From Lachnoclostridium sp. UBA3262 (lineage in GTDB: Bacteria; Bacillota; Clostridia; Lachnospirales; Lachnospiraceae), in assembly GCA_002362575.1 (NCBI GenBank), contig DEUM01000060.1, positions 1-47,798 of the forward strand: a stretch of DNA of 47,798 nt, given 5' to 3'. Below the pieces are notes generated by a model. That model was not told the DNA's origin, did no database searches, and saw only the letters and a program-made list of their open reading frames with translations. Shown one piece after another: positions 23,059 to 32,587 of the stretch (position 1 is its first letter; each line of letters opens with the position of its first letter). The position numbers and the translations under genes were made by a program.

Positions 23059-26000
23059 CTAAGCTAATATTTCGTCTAAAGTGTGGAACAAAGCTTTAAC
23101 GTCGATTGGTTTTGCAATATGACCGTTCATGCCGCACTTCAGCGCTTCTTGTTTATCTTCCTCAAAAGCATTGGCAGACATAGCAAGGATTGGTATGCTC
23201 GCCAGTTTCTTATTTTCCAGTTCGCGGATAGATTTGGTTGCTTCATATCCATTCATGACAGGCATCTGAATATCCATAAGCACCAGCTGATAATATCCCG
23301 GCTTTGAGTTCTTTACCATGTCTACAGCAATTTGCCCATTGTCCGCAACCTCCGTCTGGAATCCTGCCTCATTTAAAATTGTAACAGCAATCTCCTGATT
23401 TAAGTCAATATCCTCGGCTAAAAGAATTCGACCTGTACGGAGAGGCATGGATTTCTTAGCTTTATTTTTCTCATGTTTTGCATCCGTGTGGATAGCAGAA
23501 AGTATGCAGTGTTGTAGTTCTGATAAAAAGAGGGGTTTGCTGCAGAATGTTGTAACGCCAGCCTTTCGTGCCTCGCTCTCGATATCAGACCAGTCGTATG
23601 CCGCCATTATGATAAGAGGGGCGTCGTTGTCGGTTTTCTGTTTAATCCTCTGTGTAAGTTCTATGCCAGTCATGTCTGAGAGAAGTGCATCAATGACATA
23701 GATACAATAGTTTTCATTGTCTGCGGAAGCTTTACATGTGTGCTGTATGGCGTCTTCTCCTGACATCGCACATTCTGTATACAATCCAAGTTTCTGAAGC
23801 ATATGAGAAATGTTGTTTCCCGTCTCCTGACTGTCTGCCACGACCAATGCCCTGCCGTGCTCAAATTCCGATATTGCAGAAAGTTTTTCTACTTTGGAAT
23901 TTAGCCGGAAGGTAAAGGATATAATAAATTCAGTACCGACCCCCTGTTTGCTTTTGACTTCAATGGAGCCGTTCATCATATCTACGATGTTTTTTGTTAT
24001 TGCCATACCAAGACCAGTGCCTTGGATTTTACTGATTGTGGAATTTCTCTCTCTCTCAAACGGCTCAAAAATATGTTGTAAAAAGTCCTCACTCATGCCT
24101 ATGCCGGTATCCTTGATATAAAATTCAAAATTGGCATAGCCTGACGGTGCATTTGGTTTTTCTTTGAGACTTACACTCACAGTTCCGCCTTTGTTCGTGT
24201 ACTTAATTGAATTGCTGAGCAGATTCAAAAGAACCTGATTCAGGCGTAGTCTGTCACAATATATTTCCTCATCAGTAATGTCCACTGCTTCAATATCCAG
24301 CTTTAGATGTTTTGCCTGAACATCTGCCAGTAAAATATTATGCAAATTATGTAAGATATCTGACAGACTGCAGGCTTCTTCTTCCAAATGTATTTTGCCG
24401 CTTTCGATACGGCTCATATCCAGTACATCATTTATCAAGCTTATCAAGTGATTTCCTGACGATTCAATTTTTCTTAAATATTCCTTGACCTGTTCTTTTT
24501 CATCAAGATGAGTGATTGCCAGATTGGTAAAGCCAACAATGGCGTTCATTGGGGTACGGATATCGTGTGACATATTGGAGAGGAAAACGCTTTTTGCCTT
24601 ATTCGCTTTATTTGCCTGGTAAAGTGCATCTTCAAGAAGACTTTTCTTTTCCATCTCACTACGGATTTCTTCATCCACACTGCGGAATCCGATTACAATG
24701 CCTTGATTGTCCTCCTGTGTTCCGGTTCGTACAACCTTCATCTGATAATATTTTATTCCGTCCTTTTCGGCAATACGGTAATTTGCATAGTATAAATTTT
24801 TCCCTGCCAGCTCTTTTTTCAATGTACTTTGCGAGGAAGCCTGCCGCAACAGTTCTTTGTCATCCTCGTAAACAGACTCTTCTATATAGCGTTCCATACT
24901 TTCTTTTAGAGAAATATTTTCATTTAAAACAGAGTCGGATACAGGAAGCTCATTGTCGCCAATGCGGAGAGGAATTCCCATTCCGGTTTCTAAATTGAAA
25001 AAGTATACGAGATGATAGTCTATGCTTAGTGCATGAATCAGCTCCATCTGGCGTTTTACGCTTTCCTGTTGTTTCTTCTTTTCCTGCAGCTTCTGCGTTG
25101 TACAGTCAATTAGAAAACGTTGATAGAATAGCTGGCCATTTTCTTCAATCAGTTTAACGTTACCCATAATATGCAGAATGTCGCCATTCTTGTGCTGTAC
25201 GCGGTATTCCAGACTGACATTATCGCCTTCTTTTTGTAATTTTCCTATACGTTCCCGAAGTTTCGGTTTGTCCTCGTCCATAACAGAATCTGCTACCATA
25301 TTAAAGCCCTGTGCCACTAATTCTTCCTGAGATTCATATCCTAAAATTTTGAGGGCAGCCCTGTTTATACTGAGAATATGGGAACCATCCATTGTATGGC
25401 ATATTACGCCACAATCCATAGTTTTAAAAACCATTTCAAGCGTATGGTTCTTTTCAATGAGATCCTGTTCATAAGCACGTTCCTGTGTTATATCAATGGC
25501 AACTCCCACGGTTCCCATTACACTTCCGTCAAGGTTAAATAATGGGGATTTGTAAGTAGTAAGTGTTCTCATGCCATCTCCGGTTTTAATTATCTCCTCA
25601 GATATGCAGGTCTTCTTCTTGCTCATAACTTCATGTTCAGATTCGATACAGGCAGGATCATCATAATCAACATCCCAAATGTAGGCATGGCCACGCCCTT
25701 CGACCTGGCTTTTCGTTTTGTTGACCGTTTTACAAAAGCTGTCATTCACTTTTTTATGTATCCCGTCTTTGTCTTTGTACCAGATGAGGTTTGGAATATT
25801 GTTAATGGTAGACTCAAAATAGTGACTGGTCTGCCAAAAATCTTTACTCATTTTATAGGACTGCTGCCATCTCAAAAAACGGAAGCGTATTTCCTCATCT
25901 GACAAGGGCGTTGTCCAGATATCTTTAATCGTTGTCAGATATTCGGATAAATGCGCTGTCTGGTCTTTGTCAGCAAGCACAATAAGCTCCGCATTGTCTT

Positions 26001-26214
26001 TTTTCCCTGTCGTCAGCAATTGCAAAGCTTCTTTTTCATCTCTATCCTGTATATTAACCAAAATCACATCAGCTTCAGCCGTCAATGTCGAATCCCCAAT
26101 ATCGCTTTCGGAAAATTCGTGTGAAAAATGCTCCAGAGGAGGCATTGTCTTTATGATTTCAAAGATTTCGCATGTATGACCGGCTAGATAAAAGTGAACA
26201 TGGCAATGGTACAT
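23059..26214 (-). CDS. Cytoplasmic hybrid sensor histidine kinase with PAS domains and two receivers
   Basis: This 1051-residue protein has an N-terminal receiver-like region (1-130) and at least two PAS domains (about 145-250 with IPNLIWYKDKDGIHKKVNDSF, and 265-380 with MDCGVICHTMDG). A third PAS-like segment is at 395-520. The HisKA domain has phosphoacceptor His550 (NMSHDIRTPMNAI), followed by HATPase_c (NQVLLNLLSNSIKYT, DTGIGMS, GTGLGMAI) and two C-terminal receivers. The first has its Asp in VIDALLSD; the second has LLAEDIDLNQ and LVLMDIQMPVMNGYEA. No membrane segment is visible, so the signal is probably cytoplasmic. No output regulator lies adjacent. It is cotranscribed with vanW-like and perhaps the DUF3800 gene. 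Confidence 0.94.
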   Translation of the reverse strand: MYHCHVHFYLAGHTCEIFEIIKTMPPLEHFSHEFSESDIGDSTLTAEADVILVNIQDRDEKEALQLLTTGKKDNAELIVLADKDQTAHLSEYLTTIKDIWTTPLSDEEIRFRFLRWQQSYKMSKDFWQTSHYFESTINNIPNLIWYKDKDGIHKKVNDSFCKTVNKTKSQVEGRGHAYIWDVDYDDPACIESEHEVMSKKKTCISEEIIKTGDGMRTLTTYKSPLFNLDGSVMGTVGVAIDITQERAYEQDLIEKNHTLEMVFKTMDCGVICHTMDGSHILSINRAALKILGYESQEELVAQGFNMVADSVMDEDKPKLRERIGKLQKEGDNVSLEYRVQHKNGDILHIMGNVKLIEENGQLFYQRFLIDCTTQKLQEKKKQQESVKRQMELIHALSIDYHLVYFFNLETGMGIPLRIGDNELPVSDSVLNENISLKESMERYIEESVYEDDKELLRQASSQSTLKKELAGKNLYYANYRIAEKDGIKYYQMKVVRTGTQEDNQGIVIGFRSVDEEIRSEMEKKSLLEDALYQANKANKAKSVFLSNMSHDIRTPMNAIVGFTNLAITHLDEKEQVKEYLRKIESSGNHLISLINDVLDMSRIESGKIHLEEEACSLSDILHNLHNILLADVQAKHLKLDIEAVDITDEEIYCDRLRLNQVLLNLLSNSIKYTNKGGTVSVSLKEKPNAPSGYANFEFYIKDTGIGMSEDFLQHIFEPFERERNSTISKIQGTGLGMAITKNIVDMMNGSIEVKSKQGVGTEFIISFTFRLNSKVEKLSAISEFEHGRALVVADSQETGNNISHMLQKLGLYTECAMSGEDAIQHTCKASADNENYCIYVIDALLSDMTGIELTQRIKQKTDNDAPLIIMAAYDWSDIESEARKAGVTTFCSKPLFLSELQHCILSAIHTDAKHEKNKAKKSMPLRTGRILLAEDIDLNQEIAVTILNEAGFQTEVADNGQIAVDMVKNSKPGYYQLVLMDIQMPVMNGYEATKSIRELENKKLASIPILAMSANAFEEDKQEALKCGMNGHIAKPIDVKALFHTLDEILA

Positions 26215-26249
26215 ATTTGTATCCTCCTGTAATTTTCACGTATAGTCAT

Positions 26250-26278
26250 ATTTTAACAATATGGCGGAAGTATGTCAA
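26250..26278 (-). promoter_or_regulatory. Promoter of the histidine kinase-vanW operon
   Basis: On the minus strand: TTGACA (26278-26273), a 17-base spacer, TAAAAT (26255-26250). Confidence 0.78.
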
Positions 26279-26450
26279 CATTGGAAGGCTTGGAAAGTAG
26301 TGTAAAAAAGGGAAAAATGGAGATTATTATAATGACCTCAAAAAAGTCAAGAAAAAAAGTGTCTAATTATATATAATACAGTTATATCGCGATATGGAGT
26401 ATTATTTTGTTAATTGTAGAAAAAGAGATAATGTAGAAAGGAATCCGACT

Positions 26451-27941
26451 ATGAGTTTTTCACCACATATCCGGGCAATGATTCGCTATATAGAAGCCCA
26501 CATAAGAGATGAAAAAGTAAATTATAAGGAAATGGAGGAGAGAGTAGGTTTTTCTGAAGCATATATCAGGGAACTGTTTCGGCGCAGCACCGGATGTTCC
26601 TTGTCTCGCTATGTGAGAAATCGGAAAATTCAGGTTTCTGCTTTTGACCTTCTTCATTCCGATGCTGCCATTATGGATATAGCCCTGCAATATGGGTATA
26701 CAAACCATGAAAGCTATACACGTGCCTTTCGAAAAATCGTGGGAATGACGCCAAGCTGTTTTCGTAAAGAAAGACCGGTTGTGAGTAAAGAAGAATTAGC
26801 GCCGGGGATATATGGTATCGGATTTCCTGGAAAAAAAGAGCGAAGGAGTGATATCAGTATGGATAAGGAAAAGTATATGGATAATGATAGTACCGTTTTG
26901 TATGGTATGCCGAAGGTTGGCTGGGGTTCCTATGGTGGGAATACGCCGTACCCAATCTGTTTAAAGGCGTGTCTGGACTATTTGGGAGAAGATGTCAGCT
27001 ATGATTATGTAATGGTGTCAGGCGGGGCAGCATTCCGTCTGACATGGAATGAGGAAATGTGGGACCTGAGCAATATAGATATTTACCATACCATGGATGA
27101 ATCCTCAAAAATATATTATCTGGGGGCAGAGGCTCTAGGCAGAGAATTTGAATTTTTGGGCCGTGACAAAAATATGACAAAGGAGGAATTTATACAGTTC
27201 ATCAAAAAGAATATCGACAGAGGCTATCCTTGTATTGCACAGGGAATTATAGGTCCGCCTGAGGCTTGTGTCATTACCGGATACCGGAAGCAGGGGGAGA
27301 CTTTGCTTGGCTGGAATTTCTTTCAGGACGATTCGGAATTTGCTGGGAGTGTCAAAAAAGACGAGAGCGGATATTTCATTTGTGATAACTGGTGGGAAAA
27401 CAAGGATACCCAGGGTGTTATGTGTATGGGGGCGATTCAGAGGGAAACGTTTTCAAGAAAGGAGATTTTAGAGAATGCGGTGAAGGTAATGACAGGAAGG
27501 AAGGAGTACGCCTATGCAAAGGGTGTCGCCGCCTATGATGCATGGGAGCGTATGCTGGGAAATGATTCCGACTTTAGGCCGGGTAATAATGATTCGGTAT
27601 TGCTTGAAAAAATATTATGTCAAAACGATGCGATGAGCAGCTTAATTGATGGGAGAAACTGTGCGGCAAATTATTTTTCAGATTTGGCGAAAATGGCGGC
27701 TGCCAATAATGAGGAACGAAGGATATCCTATACCGTGCTTGCCGGAACCTTTGAGAGGACGAAAGATATTGTATGCCAGATGCGGGAACTGTTTGGCAAC
27801 TGGGAGGACATGGACGCTAGGCTTTCTGATACATCAGGCACAAGTCTCCGAAAAAAAGCGTGTGAGTATATCCGGCAGGCGAAAAAGTCAGACGAGGAGA
27901 GCCTGCGGCTAATGGAGGAGATGCTGGAAAAAGGGGCATAA
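26451..27941 (+). CDS. AraC-type regulator fused to a C39-like (BtrH-type) domain
   Basis: This 496-residue protein has its AraC/XylS HTH pair at the N-terminus (about 8-105): EMEERVGFSEAYIRELFRRSTGCSLSRYVRNRKI and IMDIALQYGYTNHESYTRAFRKIVGMTPSCFRK. AraC proteins normally carry it at the C-terminus. Residues 140-330 resemble a cysteine-peptidase-like BtrH/C39 fold: YPICLKACLDYLGEDVSYDYVMVSGGAAFRLTW ... IDRGYPCIAQGIIGPPEACVITGYRK. The C-terminal helices (345-496) hold a four-helix-like region. The second domain may bind a small ligand. The frame starts at 26394, but ATG 26451, with AAAGGA eight bases upstream, is preferred. Confidence 0.82.
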   Translation: MSFSPHIRAMIRYIEAHIRDEKVNYKEMEERVGFSEAYIRELFRRSTGCSLSRYVRNRKIQVSAFDLLHSDAAIMDIALQYGYTNHESYTRAFRKIVGMTPSCFRKERPVVSKEELAPGIYGIGFPGKKERRSDISMDKEKYMDNDSTVLYGMPKVGWGSYGGNTPYPICLKACLDYLGEDVSYDYVMVSGGAAFRLTWNEEMWDLSNIDIYHTMDESSKIYYLGAEALGREFEFLGRDKNMTKEEFIQFIKKNIDRGYPCIAQGIIGPPEACVITGYRKQGETLLGWNFFQDDSEFAGSVKKDESGYFICDNWWENKDTQGVMCMGAIQRETFSRKEILENAVKVMTGRKEYAYAKGVAAYDAWERMLGNDSDFRPGNNDSVLLEKILCQNDAMSSLIDGRNCAANYFSDLAKMAAANNEERRISYTVLAGTFERTKDIVCQMRELFGNWEDMDARLSDTSGTSLRKKACEYIRQAKKSDEESLRLMEEMLEKGA

Positions 27942-27980
27942 TTTTTACGTTGACTTCCTATGCATTTTTCTATAAAATTA

Positions 27981-28024
27981 AAAATGCCTTCATTCTCTTA
28001 TTTGAGGGAATGGGGGCATTTTAT
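27981..28024 (+). terminator. Terminator after the AraC-fusion gene
   Basis: AATGCC and CATTC pair with GAATG and GGCATT around TCTTATTTGAGG, followed by TTTT. A possible promoter (TTGACT 27950-27955, 17 bases, TAAAAT 27973-27978) lies just before it, so the hairpin could also be an early regulated stop for the next gene. Confidence 0.7.
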
Positions 28025-28070
28025 ATAATAGGAGTAATATAATTTGTGGCGCATAGAAATGGAGGTAAGC

Positions 28071-29084
28071 GTGGAAAAAGAAAACATAATTGGACTGCGT
28101 ATGGAGCGGCAATTTTTAACAAGGAAGGCATCCGAGGAGGAATACGTCCAGCTGTACCGGGATACTCAGCCGGGACAGAATGAATACTGGCATGGGTTTG
28201 GGCAGCCGCCGGTATTATCTTTCCGTGCGGATTTTGACGATATTGAATTTAATCGGCAGAGACAGTTGGAGAGAGTGCTGGTAAAAGGACGGTTTCAAGG
28301 AGGGAATCTTGGCTGGATTGAGGAAGATGACTTAGAGCTCTTTGCGTGTATGTGTAAAAAGCCGTTGACAAAACCGACTCCGGTGCAGCTTGAAATACTG
28401 GAGCTGATAGAGAGGGAGGGCCCTCTGACGATTCAGGTTATAAAAGAATTTACGGGGCTTCTTGTAAAAAAGATTACTCCGGTGCTTCACCGTCTTCAGG
28501 AAGCATTTCTCATATATGAAGACCAGTATGACGGAGAATGGGACCGGGGCTGGTATCGTTTTGGCGAAATGTTTCCGGAGATAAATACAGAGAAGTATAC
28601 GAGAGTCGAGGCATTAAAAATTGTACTTCAGAGGTTTGCATACCGCATGGTATGGTTTGATATCAACATGGCAAAAACCTTTTACCGCCTTCCGGTAAAA
28701 GATGTAAAGGCAGCCGTTTCGGAACTTGTAGAGGAAGGGATTCTTGTTGAAAGCGGGGAGGGTTATCTACTGAGAGAAGATAAAAGCCTGCTTGAGGAGA
28801 AGGAATTTGAGGTTCCGGGAGATATTTGGATTATGCACCGAAATGATATTTTGGTAAAAGCCTACGAGGATGGGCTGAAGGCAGAATATAAGCGTGCGGA
28901 GACGGAGATTTTACAATTTATCCTGATAGAGGGAGAGATTCATGGTGCAGTGCTTGGTAAGTTCAAATATGGGCCATATATCATTGAGGATATTGTTGTA
29001 GATGAAGACTATAAGGATAGACAGGAAGAAATTACAGAAAAAGTATTAGAGGCAAATCCGGGAAGTGAGATAGTGAACAGGTAA
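28071..29084 (+). CDS. Winged-helix DNA-binding protein, HTH_42 (YcaQ/AlkZ-like)
   Basis: This 337-residue protein resembles the HTH_42 family, which includes DNA-crosslink glycosylases YcaQ and AlkZ. Repeated winged-helix segments are visible: TPVQLEILELIEREGPLTIQVIKEFTGLLVKKITPVLHRLQEAFLIYEDQ (about 105-155) and PVKDVKAAVSELVEEGILVESGEGYLLREDK (about 215-245). I do not see a clear QxQ catalytic motif, so a glycosylase activity is not claimed. GTG 28071 is preferred because GGAGG lies five bases upstream; an ATG at 28059 lacks a site. GH127 follows 25 bases later, so it could regulate or merely accompany that gene. Confidence 0.65.
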   Translation: MEKENIIGLRMERQFLTRKASEEEYVQLYRDTQPGQNEYWHGFGQPPVLSFRADFDDIEFNRQRQLERVLVKGRFQGGNLGWIEEDDLELFACMCKKPLTKPTPVQLEILELIEREGPLTIQVIKEFTGLLVKKITPVLHRLQEAFLIYEDQYDGEWDRGWYRFGEMFPEINTEKYTRVEALKIVLQRFAYRMVWFDINMAKTFYRLPVKDVKAAVSELVEEGILVESGEGYLLREDKSLLEEKEFEVPGDIWIMHRNDILVKAYEDGLKAEYKRAETEILQFILIEGEIHGAVLGKFKYGPYIIEDIVVDEDYKDRQEEITEKVLEANPGSEIVNR

Positions 29085-29109
29085 AATATAGTCAGAGGAG
29101 GCAGCAGGT

Positions 29110-31140
29110 ATGGAGGAAAAGAGATTTAGCAGACCGCTTTCTTTGCGGGATGTGAAGATTACAGATGATTTCTGGAAACAGGAAATGGAGCTGGTAAGGG
29201 AGGAAATCATTCCGTATCAGTGGAAGGCATTGAACGATGAAGTAGAGGGTGCGGAGCCAAGCTTTTGTATGAGAAATTTTAAGGTTGCGGGAAAGCAGAA
29301 CAAGGAGCGCCGTGAACAGGGAGAAGCATTTGAGGAACCGGCATATACCTTTCGGGGCTTTCAGGCATTGCCAGAGGATATGGAGCATCTAGAGGATAAG
29401 TTTTACGGTTTTGTTTTTCAGGACAGCGATTTTTATAAATGGATAGAGTCGGTTGGTTATTCCCTTGTACAGCACCCGGATGCCGAGCTGGAGAGGATTG
29501 CGGATGAGGCGATTGACATAGTGTGTGACGCCCAGCAGGAGGACGGATATCTGGACACCTATTATATTATCAACGGAAAGGATAAAATATTTTCGAATCT
29601 GCGTGACCACCATGAGCTGTATTGCTTTGGGCATTTAGCGGAGGGGGCAGTCGCGTATTATCAGGCAACAGGAAAAGAAAAGCTGTTAGTGGCAGCAAAA
29701 CGTTATGCAGATTATATCATCTGTCATTTTGGAGAGGAAGAAGGAAAATGCAAGGGTTATCCGGGGCATGAGATTGCAGAAATGGCTCTCGTCCGTCTCT
29801 ACGAAATAACGGGAGAGGAAAAGTATAAGGAGTTAAGTTACTTTTTTGTAAATGAGCGGGGGAAGAAACCTTATTATTTTGACCGTGAGCATCCGGAGGA
29901 AATACCGAAAGGGCAGGAGGAGAGCCTGCGCTATGAATATCATCAGGCGCATCTGCCAGTGAGAGAACAGGAGGAGGCGGTCGGTCATGCTGTGCGTGCG
30001 GTTTATTTATATTCAGGAATGGCAGACCTTGCGAGACTGTATGGGGATGAAGCCCTTTATCGTACCTGTGAACGCTTGTGGGATAGCATTGTAAAAGAGA
30101 AAATGTATATCACGGGAGGAATCGGGGGAACCCATATCGGGGAGGCATTTTCTTTTCCATATGATTTGCCAAACGATACTGCCTATGCGGAAACCTGTGC
30201 CTCGATTGGGCTTGCTTTCTTTGCCAGAAGGATGCTGCAGATGAGGGCGGACGCAAAATATGCAGATGTGCTGGAGCTGGCGCTTTATAATGGGATATTA
30301 AGCGGGATGGCGTTGGATGGAAAAAGTTTCTTCTATGTGAATCCGTTAGAAGTGCTGCCGGAAGCATGCCATAGGGATGAACGGAAATTTCATGTAAAAC
30401 CGGTACGGCAGAAATGGTTTGGTTGTGCATGCTGCCCTCCGAATCTGGCACGGCTGTTGAGTTCAGTCGGGATGTATGCCTATACGGAGTCAGAGGACAC
30501 GCTGTATGTACATCTCTATGTGGGAGGTCGTATAAAAAAAGAAATTGCTGGTGAGACGGCGGAGATTATTATAGAATCCGGTTATCCATGGCAGGGTAAT
30601 GTAAGTGTCCGCGTAGGGGGAACGAAGAAACCATTTACCATTGCTTTTCGGATTCCTTCATGGTGCGATGATTATCGCATCGATGGGGTGGAAAATGCCC
30701 GGACGGAGAAAAGGGATGGTTATCTCTATGTGACAAAGGTGTGGGAGGAGGATGTACTGCGGCTTGATTTTCCAATGGAAATACGCCGGATGGAATCCCA
30801 TGCCCTTGTACGGGAGAATATTGGGAAAGTGGCACTTATGCGTGGGCCTGTTGTGTACTGTATGGAGGAGGCTGACAATGGAAGGAATCTTCATTTGCTA
30901 AGTATTTTAGAAAGCGCGGAGGCGGAGACAGAGGAGCGGGAAATTGCCGGAGTGCAAGTAAAAGGAATAAAAATAAATGGTTTCCGTCAGCAAATTAGAG
31001 GAGGAAAGAACGAACCTCTGTATCATACGATGAATCATGCCGACAGGGAGGCGGTGCAGCTGCATTTTATTCCGTACTATACGTGGGCAAACCGTGGTGA
31101 AAATGAGATGCAGGTCTGGACCCGGCTAGAGAAGGGTTGA
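29110..31140 (+). CDS. GH127 beta-L-arabinofuranosidase-type glycoside hydrolase
   Basis: This 676-residue protein has the GH127 (DUF1680) fold: an (alpha/alpha)6 barrel followed by beta domains. The zinc-thiolate site of the characterised Bifidobacterium enzyme HypBA1 (Glu338, Cys340, Cys417, Cys418, with Cys417 the nucleophile) is matched by Glu361, Cys363 (AYAETCAS) and Cys441, Cys442 (GCACCPPN). Other landmarks are YITGGIGGTHIGEAF and DGYLDTYYI. With no signal peptide it acts in the cytoplasm, on imported arabino-oligosaccharides. No sugar transporter is adjacent. ATG follows GAGGAGG. Confidence 0.93.
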   Translation: MEEKRFSRPLSLRDVKITDDFWKQEMELVREEIIPYQWKALNDEVEGAEPSFCMRNFKVAGKQNKERREQGEAFEEPAYTFRGFQALPEDMEHLEDKFYGFVFQDSDFYKWIESVGYSLVQHPDAELERIADEAIDIVCDAQQEDGYLDTYYIINGKDKIFSNLRDHHELYCFGHLAEGAVAYYQATGKEKLLVAAKRYADYIICHFGEEEGKCKGYPGHEIAEMALVRLYEITGEEKYKELSYFFVNERGKKPYYFDREHPEEIPKGQEESLRYEYHQAHLPVREQEEAVGHAVRAVYLYSGMADLARLYGDEALYRTCERLWDSIVKEKMYITGGIGGTHIGEAFSFPYDLPNDTAYAETCASIGLAFFARRMLQMRADAKYADVLELALYNGILSGMALDGKSFFYVNPLEVLPEACHRDERKFHVKPVRQKWFGCACCPPNLARLLSSVGMYAYTESEDTLYVHLYVGGRIKKEIAGETAEIIIESGYPWQGNVSVRVGGTKKPFTIAFRIPSWCDDYRIDGVENARTEKRDGYLYVTKVWEEDVLRLDFPMEIRRMESHALVRENIGKVALMRGPVVYCMEEADNGRNLHLLSILESAEAETEEREIAGVQVKGIKINGFRQQIRGGKNEPLYHTMNHADREAVQLHFIPYYTWANRGENEMQVWTRLEKG

Positions 31141-31228
31141 TAAAGTATCAGTGCCGGATAGCCGATAAGTATAATAGACGCACAAAAGGATTTGCGGGAA
31201 GCCGATGGCTTCAAGGGGAGGTAATCAT

Positions 31229-31897
31229 ATGGATATGATGTCAGTTCAGGATAGTTATCGTTACGACACAACGTCAAAGAGCCTTCGGGATATTCAGGAG
31301 GCAAGGAAAAGGGCGATAAGGCTTTCGAATCAAAAGAAGGCAAAAAAGAAAAGAAAGAAAAGTGTAAACTATAATGCAAAGGAATTATCCCATCAGCTTT
31401 CGCGTGCCACACGGGCATCAGGAGCAACACAGGTTCTTGTGCGGGCAAAGGGAATGATTGAATATTTACAGAGATGTGCGGCAACGGGTAATTTTGATGA
31501 AGGCGAGATAAAAGCAGCTATTGCCCACGCCAGACGCATGGTAAAGTGTGCAAGAAAAAAGGTACGGAATTTGAAAAATGAGGAGCGAATGGAGCGTAAG
31601 GAAAAGAAGACCGGAGTTTCAAAGGATATCAGGAAAGACAGTGAACTCAAAGCGCTTATTCGCAGAGAACTAAGGAAGCTGCGGCAGAAGAACCGGAGAG
31701 AGGAGCAGGAAGAGATTTCGGATGCGGATATGAGGTATCTGAAGGAGAGGATCCGGCAGCAGCAGCGCTCCACATCCGGCGGCGATTCTTCGTATGAACA
31801 GGAAGCGATGTGTGAAACTCCGGTAGAATCCTCAGGTGAAGTTATGACCGAGGGAGCGGAGTGTGTGGAGGCCAGTACAGTAGACGTGGTGATGTGA
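31229..31897 (+). CDS. Basic coiled-coil protein, function unknown
   Basis: This 222-residue soluble protein is very rich in Lys/Arg and Glu. It has a basic N-terminal stretch (ARKRAIRLSNQKKAKKKRKKS, about 22-42), a helical middle (KGMIEYLQRCAATGNFDEGEIKAAIAHARRMVKCARKKVRNLK), a coiled-coil-like charged segment (105-175) and an acidic, Ser/Glu-rich tail. It resembles hypothetical proteins I associate with Lachnospiraceae but no function is known. ATG 31229 is set by GGGGAGG. It has a good terminator. Confidence 0.75.
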   Translation: MDMMSVQDSYRYDTTSKSLRDIQEARKRAIRLSNQKKAKKKRKKSVNYNAKELSHQLSRATRASGATQVLVRAKGMIEYLQRCAATGNFDEGEIKAAIAHARRMVKCARKKVRNLKNEERMERKEKKTGVSKDIRKDSELKALIRRELRKLRQKNRREEQEEISDADMRYLKERIRQQQRSTSGGDSSYEQEAMCETPVESSGEVMTEGAECVEASTVDVVM

Positions 31898-31898
31898 T

Positions 31899-31930
31899 AA
31901 AAAAGTGCGGTTATTTGCCGCACTTTTTTT
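31899..31930 (+). terminator. Terminator after the basic protein gene
   Basis: AAAAAGTGCGG pairs with CCGCACTTTTT around TTATTTG, with a long T-run. Confidence 0.93.
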
Positions 31931-32038
31931 AGCTACGCGTTTATCAGTCGTGCTTTGTGACCAAATAGATATTTTCTGTGTATATAATAGTGAAAGATAG
32001 ATAGGCCGGCAGATATCTTTTGTCAGGAGGAAAGCAGA

Positions 32039-32587
32039 TTGGACGATGCAGAATTGATACAAAGACTCAAAAACAGAAAACAAAAGGCATTGACACAGGT
32101 CATGGATTTATATGGAGGATATGTCTATACTATTGTCAGGAATATAATCGGAGACCGGATGCAGCCAGAAGATATCGAGGAAACCGTATCGGATGTGTTT
32201 TACAAACTTTGGATCAATAGTGACAAGATAGACAATAAGCGTCCTCTAAAGCCATACCTTGTCAGTATGGCAAGAAATATGGCGAGGAATAAATTACGTG
32301 AAGCAAAAACCTTTTCTCCTTTAGAGGAGAATGAAATTATACTGGAAGATGTCCTGAGTGAGGAGTTGGAAAGAAAAGAGCAGCTTCACATTATAGAGGG
32401 AGTTCTTGCAGAGCTTCCACGGCTGGAGAGGGAAATATTTATCCGCTATTATTATAATTATGAAAAAGTTAAGGACATTGCAGGGAAGTATAATGTTTCG
32501 CAGTCGAAGGTTAAAATGTCATTACACCGGATACGGAACAGATTAAAGGAAGAATTGGAGGAAAAGGGTTATGGAAAAGAAGCGTGA
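32039..32587 (+). CDS. ECF sigma factor, module 1
   Basis: This 182-residue sigma-70 family ECF protein has region 2 at ALTQVMDLYGGYVYTIVRNIIGDRMQPEDIEETVSDVFYKLW and region 4 at LPRLEREIFIRYYYNYEKVKDIAGKYNVSQSKVKMSLHRIRNRLKEEL. It starts at TTG 32039, eight bases after AGGAGG (32025-32030); there is no competing ATG. It overlaps the next gene by 17 bases. A TATAAT at 31983-31988 may be its -10 but the -35 is poor, which could mean autoregulated or alternative-sigma expression. Confidence 0.92.
   Translation: MDDAELIQRLKNRKQKALTQVMDLYGGYVYTIVRNIIGDRMQPEDIEETVSDVFYKLWINSDKIDNKRPLKPYLVSMARNMARNKLREAKTFSPLEENEIILEDVLSEELERKEQLHIIEGVLAELPRLEREIFIRYYYNYEKVKDIAGKYNVSQSKVKMSLHRIRNRLKEELEEKGYGKEA

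Noticed and set aside
23083..26179. Plus-strand ORFs opposite the histidine kinase
   Set aside because: They are shadows of the long minus-strand gene, lacking ribosome binding sites and recognisable domains.
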